Shown: piece after piece, positions 1 through 3,897 of the stretch
Layout of the letters: the number at the start of each line of letters is the position of its first letter
How positions within the stretch are numbered: the stretch's first letter is position 1
The notes under the pieces: generated by a model
Database searches by the model: none
What the model was told of the DNA's origin: nothing
What the model saw: the letters and a program-made list of their open reading frames with translations, nothing else
Source: CAVQGF01 sp045807945
GTDB taxonomy: Bacteria; Acidobacteriota; Terriglobia; Terriglobales; Acidobacteriaceae
Direction of reading: 5' to 3'
Assembly (NCBI GenBank): GCA_045807945.1
Contig: JBJMGI010000099.1
Location: 1 to 5,604 of the forward strand
Length of the DNA stretch: 5,604 nt
Position numbers and translations under genes: made by a program

Positions 1-214
1 AAGATATCTGCAGGACGGCTATGTCCTCGGGCTTATCGGAATCATTGCGCAGAGTGATGGTTCCCGTGGAACGCAGAACGTGAAAGCCCGGGTCGAGATG
101 CGCGGTCAGGTTGTAGTCGGTGAAGGTGAAGGCTTCCCTATTGATGGCCGCGGCATAGGAGTGAAAACCGCAGAGGACGCTGAGGACGCAGAGGAACTTC
201 AGGAAAAAATTCAA
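1..214 (-). CDS. Exported protein, N-terminal fragment; possibly M1-type (gluzincin) peptidase-like
   Basis: Partial gene: 71 codons are visible from a TTG start at 214-212, and the rest lies beyond the left edge. In this frame a stop occurs at 259-257, and no ATG, GTG or other TTG lies between it and the window edge, so TTG is the only standard start. A G-rich SD-like stretch (228-224) sits 9 nt upstream. The product begins with a signal peptide: short n-region with Lys6, hydrophobic core at residues 7-17, and a probable signal peptidase I site after Ala21-Ala22-Ala23. Cys9 and Cys15 do not sit in a lipobox. Residues 29-71 alternate hydrophobic and polar residues as in beta strands (FTFTDYNLTAHLDP, then TITLRNDS). 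From memory this resembles the N-terminal beta domain of exported M1 peptidase-like proteins; no catalytic motif is in view, so that assignment is weak. The start overlaps the rlmB stop (TTGA), implying co-transcription and translational coupling. Confidence 0.6.
   Translation of the reverse strand, partial: MNFFLKFLCVLSVLCGFHSYAAAINREAFTFTDYNLTAHLDPGFHVLRSTGTITLRNDSDKPEDIAVLQIS
170..196. repeat. Three tandem 9-bp units, GCAGAGGAC-type
   Basis: On the plus strand the units are GCAGAGGAC (170-178), GCTGAGGAC (179-187) and GCAGAGGAA (188-196), preceded by AAAACC. Because the unit length is a multiple of three, it is read in frame. On the minus strand it encodes repeated hydrophobic triplets (F-L-C, V-L-S, V-L-C), which form the core of the signal peptide of the left-edge gene. 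I recall very similar CTCTGCGTCCTCTGCGGT-type sequences dispersed in intergenic regions of several bacterial phyla. That recollection has not been checked here. Confidence 0.7.
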
Positions 215-981
215 GACTGCGCTTCCCCAGACTTCTTGCGCTTGCCTGCTGCAGGGTTACGACGTTGGCGTGCGAGCTCATACATCACGATGCCGCCGGC
301 AACGGAGACATTCAACGATGGCACCTTACCGAGCATAGGGATTGAGACGACGAAATCGCATTTACGGCGAACGAGGTCGTGCAGCCCCTTGCCTTCCGCG
401 CCCAGGACGACCGCGCAATCCATGTTGTAATCCACTTCGTCGTACGACTGCGTGCCGCGCTCGTCGAGCCCGACCGTCCAGATGTTACGGTCTTTCAGCT
501 CCTCGATAGTGCGTGCGATGTTGGTGACGCGGGCGATAGGTACGTGCTCGGAAGCACCGGCCGAAGATTTTGCGACCGTGCCCGTCACTCCCGCGGCGCG
601 CCGTTCGGGAATGATCACGCCGTCGGCTCCGGCTGCGTCCGCAGTGCGAAGCAGCGCGCCGAGATTGTGTGGGTCCTCTACTCCGTCGAGGACGACAAGA
701 AAAGAACGCTCCGCACGCTTGTTCTCGATGAGGTCTTCGAACGTGAGATATTGCTTCGACTGGGTGACCGCGACTACACCCTGATGTGCGCCGGTGTTGG
801 CCAGCCGCTCCAATTCCTTCTTCTCCACAAAGCGGACTTGGATGCCGTTCGTCCGGCACTCCTCCAGGATGCGCTTCAGCTTGATGTCGTTCCGCTCGCG
901 CGCCATGGCGACGTAGTGCACGCCCTTGGGCCGTGACTTCAGGGTCTCTTCGACGGAATGGATGCCGTACACGGTATTCAT
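211..981 (-). CDS. rlmB: 23S rRNA (guanosine-2'-O-)-methyltransferase RlmB, TrmH/SpoU family
   Basis: A complete 256-residue protein. RlmB transfers a methyl group from S-adenosylmethionine to the 2'-O of a conserved guanosine in the peptidyl-transferase region of 23S rRNA (G2251 in E. coli). Residues 1-75 match the small N-terminal substrate-binding domain, opening with MNTVYGIHSVEE and ending near the family's HQGVVA motif (66-71). The catalytic SPOUT domain shows all three TrmH motifs: motif 1 around N106 and R112 (NLGALLRTADAAG), motif 2 at 192-200 (VLGAEGKGL), and motif 3 at 214-236 with the SLNVSVA segment of the knotted SAM site. Length is typical; the last 20 residues form a basic, low-complexity tail (RRNPAAGKRKK). 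No SD is evident before the ATG at 981; instead a -10-like TACACT ends 10 nt upstream. The stop overlaps the TTG start of the next leftward gene. Identification is secure at family level; other TrmH paralogues are less likely given the N-terminal domain. Confidence 0.93.
   Translation of the reverse strand: MNTVYGIHSVEETLKSRPKGVHYVAMARERNDIKLKRILEECRTNGIQVRFVEKKELERLANTGAHQGVVAVTQSKQYLTFEDLIENKRAERSFLVVLDGVEDPHNLGALLRTADAAGADGVIIPERRAAGVTGTVAKSSAGASEHVPIARVTNIARTIEELKDRNIWTVGLDERGTQSYDEVDYNMDCAVVLGAEGKGLHDLVRRKCDFVVSIPMLGKVPSLNVSVAGGIVMYELARQRRNPAAGKRKKSGEAQS
224..228 (-). promoter_or_regulatory. SD-like sequence supporting the TTG start
   Basis: On the minus strand GGGGA lies 9 nt before the TTG at 214, inside the last codons of rlmB. 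It is a modest match to a Shine-Dalgarno sequence, but its placement supports the only start codon available in that frame. Confidence 0.4.
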
Positions 982-991
982 GCGAGTTTTC

Positions 992-997
992 AGTGTA
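992..997 (-). promoter_or_regulatory. Candidate -10 element of rlmB, start-proximal
   Basis: On the minus strand TACACT (4 of 6 matches to TATAAT) ends 10 nt before the rlmB ATG. Transcription would then start within a few bases of the start codon, giving a leaderless or nearly leaderless mRNA, in line with the missing Shine-Dalgarno. No good -35 is visible; CAAACA lies at 1020-1015. Confidence 0.35.
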
Positions 998-1042
998 AAT
1001 GAGCGACTGCCGATTGTTTGCGACTGCTAAACTAAACGGTTA

Positions 1043-1048
1043 TCTAAT
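1043..1048 (+). promoter_or_regulatory. Candidate -10 element of the thiolase gene
   Basis: TCTAAT matches the -10 consensus at 5 of 6 positions. TTGCGA at 1018-1023 could be a -35 (4 of 6), but the spacing of 19 bp is long. TAAACT at 1028-1033 is an alternative -10. The promoter must lie in this 84-bp divergent region if the gene is not transcribed from within rlmB; the exact hexamers are uncertain. Confidence 0.25.
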
Positions 1049-1053
1049 CGCTT

Positions 1054-1059
1054 GGGGAG
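1054..1059 (+). promoter_or_regulatory. Shine-Dalgarno of the thiolase gene
   Basis: GGGGAG sits 6 nt before the GTG at 1066 and decides this non-ATG start. It is the clearest ribosome-binding site in the window. Confidence 0.65.
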
Positions 1060-1065
1060 CAATCT

Positions 1066-2247
1066 GTGAGAGACGTCTTTATTCTTTCGGGCGCGCGGAC
1101 GCCGATCGGCAAATTCGGCGGCACGCTGGCCGGTATGACGGCCGCCGACATGGGCGTGGTCGCCGCCAAAGCAGCGCTGGAGCGCGCGAGAGTCGATGCT
1201 GCGCAGATCGAAGAGACCATCTTCGGAAACGGCCGCCAGGCGGGCGGCGGGCCGAACGTCGCCCGGCAGATATCGATCCGCAGCGGGATTCCGAAGGAAG
1301 TCGCGGCTTATACCGTGAACCAGGCGTGCGCCTCGGGAATGAAATCAATCGCGCTTGGGTATCAAGAGATCCTGAACGGCAATTTGGAATGTGTTCTCGC
1401 AGGCGGAACGGAGTCCATGTCGCGCCTTCCCTACTACCTCGATGGAGCGCGTTGGGGATTGCGCATGGGCCACCAGGAGCTGGTGGATGGAATGTATCGT
1501 GACGGATTTTTTTGTCCCATGTCGAAGATGGTGATGGGCGAAACAGCCGAAGTGCTGGCCGAGCAGTACAAAGTCACGCGTGAGGAGCAGGACCAGTTCG
1601 CTTTGAACTCGCAGCAGAAGGGTGAGAAGGCCATCCACTCCGGCCGCTTCGACGATGAGATTGCTCCGGTGACTATCGAGAGCAAAAAAGGTTCGACCAC
1701 ATTCGCCCGCGATGAACATCCGTTTTTAGGCGCGAGCATCGAGAAGCTGGCAAAGTTGTCGCCGGTTTTCTCGAAGACCGGCACTGTCACAGCGGGAAAC
1801 TCTTCGGGAATCACCGACGGGGCATCGGCAGTCGTCCTCGCCAGCGAAGAGTTCGTAAGGAAGCACAGATTAAAGCCACTGGTCCGCATCGTTGGCTCAA
1901 CTGTCGCGGGCGTGGATCCCCGGACGATGGGCATTGGCCCCGTCCCTGCGATGAAGAAGATGCAGGAGAAGCACGGGCTTAAGCTCGCAGACTTTGACCT
2001 GATCGAGTTGAATGAAGCCTTCGCCGCCCAGGTGATCGCCTGCGACCGCGAGATGCACATGGATCCTGCGAAGCTGAACGTGAACGGCGGGGCGATCTCG
2101 CTTGGTCACCCCATCGGCTGCACCGGCACGCGCATCACCGTCACGCTGATGCACGAGATGCTGAAACGCAACGCAAAGCGCGGAGTGGCGACGCTGTGCG
2201 TCTCCGGCGGCATGGGCTTTGCGCTTGCGCTGGAGAATGCCAGTTAG
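1066..2247 (+). CDS. Acetyl-CoA acetyltransferase (thiolase)
   Basis: A complete 393-residue thiolase, the usual length for the AtoB/PhbA/ThlA group. It condenses two acetyl-CoA into acetoacetyl-CoA, or runs the reverse thiolysis, in the cytoplasm. The catalytic set is intact: nucleophile Cys88 in NQACASG, NEAF at 316-319, His348 in GHPIG, and the second cysteine Cys378 in CVSGG. The N-terminal thiolase signature ILSGARTPIGKFGG (6-19) fixes the start at GTG 1066, which has a GGGGAG Shine-Dalgarno 6 nt upstream; the next in-frame ATG would cut that signature off. Neighbours give no pathway: rlmB is divergent and a response regulator follows after 35 nt, with no beta-oxidation, PHB or acetoacetate genes in view. 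The direction and physiological substrate therefore stay open. A longer-chain 3-ketoacyl-CoA thiolase is possible, but the sequence reads more like an acetoacetyl-CoA thiolase. Confidence 0.92.
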   Translation: MRDVFILSGARTPIGKFGGTLAGMTAADMGVVAAKAALERARVDAAQIEETIFGNGRQAGGGPNVARQISIRSGIPKEVAAYTVNQACASGMKSIALGYQEILNGNLECVLAGGTESMSRLPYYLDGARWGLRMGHQELVDGMYRDGFFCPMSKMVMGETAEVLAEQYKVTREEQDQFALNSQQKGEKAIHSGRFDDEIAPVTIESKKGSTTFARDEHPFLGASIEKLAKLSPVFSKTGTVTAGNSSGITDGASAVVLASEEFVRKHRLKPLVRIVGSTVAGVDPRTMGIGPVPAMKKMQEKHGLKLADFDLIELNEAFAAQVIACDREMHMDPAKLNVNGGAISLGHPIGCTGTRITVTLMHEMLKRNAKRGVATLCVSGGMGFALALENAS

Positions 2248-2264
2248 GCTACTGCCGCGAGCGA

Positions 2265-2270
2265 TATACT
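2265..2270 (+). promoter_or_regulatory. Candidate -10 element of the response regulator, start-proximal
   Basis: TATACT (5 of 6 matches to TATAAT) ends 12 nt before the ATG at 2283. The sequence between them is pyrimidine-rich (TCTTCTCTCTTT) and has no Shine-Dalgarno. Transcription from here would give a leader of only about 5-7 nt. The -35 region at suitable spacing (AGTTAG) is poor. Read-through from the thiolase gene is also possible. Confidence 0.4.
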
Positions 2271-2282
2271 TCTTCTCTCTTT

Positions 2283-3074
2283 ATGGCACTGACCACCCTC
2301 ATTGTTGACGACGAGCAGCTCGCACGCGACGAGCTGGCCTATCTGCTGAAATCAGTGGAAGGGGTGGACATTGTCGCGCAAGGCAAGAACGGCGTTGAGG
2401 CGGTGAGCCTGATCAAGGAGCATGAGCCTGACCTCGTCTTCCTGGACGTGCAGATGCCGGGTCTAGACGGCTTCGGCGTGATCAAGAAGTTGATGTCGCA
2501 AAAGGTGCCGCTGCCGCAGATCGTCTTCGCCACCGCCTTCGACCAGTACGCGGTGAAAGCCTTCGAGGTGAACGCGCTCGATTACATCCTGAAGCCGTTC
2601 GATAAGAAGCGAATCGCGCAGACGGTGCAGAAGGCCATCAAGAACATCAAGGAGCAGGAAGAAGAAGAGACGACACCGGATACCGCGAGCCGGCTAGAGT
2701 CGGTGATCAAGCTGCTGGAATCGAAGCAGCCGCAGCCGCGGGCGAAGGTGCTGATCCGCGCCGCGGGACGCATGATCCTGGTGGACCAGCGAGACATCTG
2801 CTACGCCTCGATCGAAGACGGCGTGATCACCGTCTATACCAGTTCGGTCGAAGGCGAATCGAATTGCCGTACGCTGGAAGAATTATCGGATTCGCTCGAC
2901 ACCAACCTCTTCTGGCGCGCGCACCGCTCCTATCTGGTGAACATCAACCGAATCAAGGAAGTGGTGCCGTGGTTCAAGTCGAGCTACCAGCTCCGTATGG
3001 ACGACAAGAAGCAGGCCGAAGTCCCTGTGAGCCGCGCGCAGACGAAGCGGTTGAGAGAGCTGTTCAGACTATGA
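2283..3074 (+). CDS. LytTR-family response regulator (REC + LytTR DNA-binding domain)
   Basis: A complete 263-residue response regulator of the LytR/AlgR type. The receiver domain (about 4-120) has the acidic pair D9/D10, phosphoacceptor D55 in FLDVQMPG, T84, switch-type aromatic Y89 and K104 in LKPFD, so it looks able to be phosphorylated. A Glu-rich linker (124-129) leads into a LytTR domain (about 155-260) with the typical segments WRAHRSYLVNINRI (211-224) and a basic C-terminus after VPVSR. LytTR domains bind direct-repeat DNA sites and usually control envelope, adhesion or exoproduct genes; the target here is unknown. I chose ATG 2283 because it begins directly at the REC domain; the in-frame ATG at 2196 would add 29 non-REC residues inside the thiolase gene. 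There is no Shine-Dalgarno. No partner histidine kinase is in the window. The stop overlaps the start of a four-helix membrane protein (ATGA). Confidence 0.92.
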   Translation: MALTTLIVDDEQLARDELAYLLKSVEGVDIVAQGKNGVEAVSLIKEHEPDLVFLDVQMPGLDGFGVIKKLMSQKVPLPQIVFATAFDQYAVKAFEVNALDYILKPFDKKRIAQTVQKAIKNIKEQEEEETTPDTASRLESVIKLLESKQPQPRAKVLIRAAGRMILVDQRDICYASIEDGVITVYTSSVEGESNCRTLEELSDSLDTNLFWRAHRSYLVNINRIKEVVPWFKSSYQLRMDDKKQAEVPVSRAQTKRLRELFRL

Positions 3075-3502
3075 GGGAACATCGACCAAGTAGACCTTTT
3101 GTTTTCTTTGCTTGGGTCATCTTTACCTATCTTTTCGCTTTCCTAGCCGCCTTGGGTGTGCAGTATTCGGTAAAGCATCAGTTGCCGTTTGAGCTGCTGC
3201 GTGATTTAAAGTTGCACGGCGCGCTGCTCGCGGCTGCATGCTTCGTTGCGGGGGTCGCTTGTCCAGCTATTTGGATTATTCCGACTAGCCGTCGCCCCGT
3301 GATGATCCTGTTGGGAGCAGCGTTTGGTTTCGGCGCCGTATTTCTTATGGTCGGTCTTTTGATTGTCTTTTACGGCGGCTTTGAGGCAAACATGGGGTGG
3401 TTTTCTCTTGGCCTCGCTGTTGTGATTCCGAGCGTTATCTCGGGAGCAATGGCCGGTTATTACAAGCCGCTTCATTCTTTTTTCAGAAGATCATCTGCAT
3501 AA
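3071..3502 (+). CDS. Small integral membrane protein, four predicted TM helices, unknown function
   Basis: A 143-residue protein I do not recognise. Its ATG overlaps the stop of the response regulator as ATGA, the classic arrangement for translational coupling, so the two are very probably made together. A basic N-terminus (MREHRPSRP) precedes hydrophobic segments at about 10-31, 48-70, 77-101 and 108-130; the C-terminus is basic and polar (HSFFRRSSA). The third segment is rich in glycine (GAAFGFGAVFLMVGL). By the positive-inside rule both ends should face the cytoplasm. It has no kinase, ATPase, transporter or enzyme motif. Its G+C is about 50% by my hand count, below the roughly 58-60% sampled in the preceding gene, with more TTT and CTT codons; hydrophobic composition explains part of this. 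Firmicute LytTR regulators are often paired with small membrane proteins that restrain them, so a regulatory partner role is a reasonable guess, unproven here. The frame stays open upstream into the regulator gene, but that part is a shadow. Confidence 0.75.
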   Translation: MREHRPSRPFVFFAWVIFTYLFAFLAALGVQYSVKHQLPFELLRDLKLHGALLAAACFVAGVACPAIWIIPTSRRPVMILLGAAFGFGAVFLMVGLLIVFYGGFEANMGWFSLGLAVVIPSVISGAMAGYYKPLHSFFRRSSA

Positions 3503-3539
3503 TGGCCAAAGTCGGAGACTGACTCAGAGTAGTGGCAGG

Positions 3540-3545
3540 TATAAT
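3540..3545 (+). promoter_or_regulatory. Candidate -10 element of purS, perfect TATAAT
   Basis: A perfect TATAAT ends 10 nt before the purS ATG. A start point at the normal distance would fall about 4 nt from the ATG, so the mRNA would be leaderless or nearly so, and no Shine-Dalgarno is present. The -35 is weak: CTGACT at 3519-3524 gives 15-bp spacing, and it overlaps a 9-bp pseudo-palindrome, CTGACTCAG (3519-3527). Confidence 0.5.
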
Positions 3546-3555
3546 TTCTACATCC

Positions 3556-3801
3556 ATGAAAGCCTACGTTTACGTCACGTTGAAGAAGACTGTCCTCGAT
3601 CCGCAGGGGAAGACCATCCACGGCGCGCTCAACAAAATGGGCTATAAGGGCGTAGGAGACGTGCGGCAGGGCAAGTATTTCGAGATCGCTCTGAACGGCG
3701 GGCTGGACAAGGCGGCGGCGAAGGCGGAAGTCGAGCGGATGGCGAAAGAAGTTCTCTGCAATCCGGTGATCGAAGAGTTCAAGTACTCGATCGAGGAGTG
3801 A
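3556..3801 (+). CDS. purS: Phosphoribosylformylglycinamidine synthase subunit PurS
   Basis: A complete 81-residue PurS, the normal size for this small subunit. PurS bridges PurQ (glutaminase) and PurL (synthetase) in the three-part enzyme that turns FGAR, glutamine and ATP into FGAM in de novo purine synthesis. Visible family features are the opening strand MKAYVYVTLKKTVLDPQG, the KMGYKGVGDVRQGKYFEI segment (28-44) and the late LCNPVIEEF motif (67-75). I start at ATG 3556 because it gives the family's exact N-terminus. The in-frame GTG at 3532 would add eight residues and put the TATAAT inside the gene. Unlike the common purC/purS-purQ-purL order, neither purQ nor purL follows; glmS lies 96 nt downstream. 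The presence of PurS implies that this organism has the small, PurS-dependent form of PurL elsewhere on the chromosome. Confidence 0.9.
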   Translation: MKAYVYVTLKKTVLDPQGKTIHGALNKMGYKGVGDVRQGKYFEIALNGGLDKAAAKAEVERMAKEVLCNPVIEEFKYSIEE

Positions 3802-3827
3802 TGCCCCGGAAATCCCAAGTTTTGCGT

Positions 3828-3850
3828 CGAGCGGGATTCTGCTCGAATCC
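3828..3850 (+). other. Two overlapping, mutually exclusive inverted repeats in the purS-glmS gap
   Basis: Stem A pairs CGAGC (3828-3832) with GCTCG (3841-3845) across an 8-nt loop. Stem B pairs GGATTC (3834-3839) with GAATCC (3845-3850) across a 5-nt loop. Both use G3845, and the left arm of B lies in the loop of A, so only one can form at a time. No U-run follows, so this is not a standard intrinsic terminator. Function unknown. Confidence 0.35.
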
Positions 3851-3864
3851 AATCCATACTGGTC

Positions 3865-3870
3865 TAAACT
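3865..3870 (+). promoter_or_regulatory. Candidate -10 element upstream of glmS
   Basis: TAAACT (4 of 6 matches to TATAAT) ends 27 nt before the glmS ATG. The 8-mer CTAAACTA around it also occurs upstream of the thiolase gene (1027-1034). No convincing -35 precedes it at 16-18 bp. glmS could equally be read from the purS promoter. Confidence 0.2.
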
Positions 3871-3894
3871 AGCAACCAGCAACTAACAACTGAA
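3867..3894 (+). repeat. Four tandem 7-bp units directly before glmS
   Basis: The units are AACTAGC, AACCAGC, AACTAAC and AACTGAA, in exact 7-bp register and ending 3 nt before the glmS start codon. All begin AAC, and the second to fourth decay progressively from the first. They fill the region where a Shine-Dalgarno would lie and contain no G-rich run. Confidence 0.55.
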
Positions 3895-3897
3895 TCT

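Noticed and set aside
80..430. A 116-codon plus-strand frame across the left-edge gene and the rlmB end
   Set aside because: It crosses two minus-strand genes, has no domain, and its AEDAEDAEE stretch is just the opposite-strand reading of the 9-bp repeat.
379..936. A 185-codon plus-strand frame opposite rlmB
   Set aside because: It lies wholly antisense to a clear RlmB with all three SPOUT motifs; its translation has no recognisable domain. High G+C commonly leaves such frames open.
1027..1034. CTAAACTA shared with the glmS leader (3864-3871)
   Set aside because: A shared 8-mer between two gaps of this size is expected by chance about one time in ten; it may only reflect TAAACT as a -10 variant.
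2240..2248. CCAGTTAGG, close to the LytTR half-site consensus, just upstream of the regulator
   Set aside because: LytTR sites are paired direct repeats about 21 bp apart; no second half-site is found on either side, so a single near-match is likely chance.
2196..2282. Longer start for the response regulator at 2196
   Set aside because: The extra 29 residues overlap the thiolase C-terminus in another frame and precede a REC domain that starts normally at the 2283 ATG.
3475..3490. T-rich run near the end of the 4-TM gene as a terminator
   Set aside because: The T-run precedes the nearby dyad on the plus strand instead of following it, and it lies within coding sequence.
3532..3555. GTG start at 3532 for purS
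   Set aside because: It would place the perfect TATAAT within the coding sequence and add eight residues not expected in PurS.
3802..3897. glmS ribozyme or large riboswitch upstream of glmS
   Set aside because: The gap is 96 nt, shorter than the known ribozyme, and I see none of its conserved structure; only small alternative hairpins are present.
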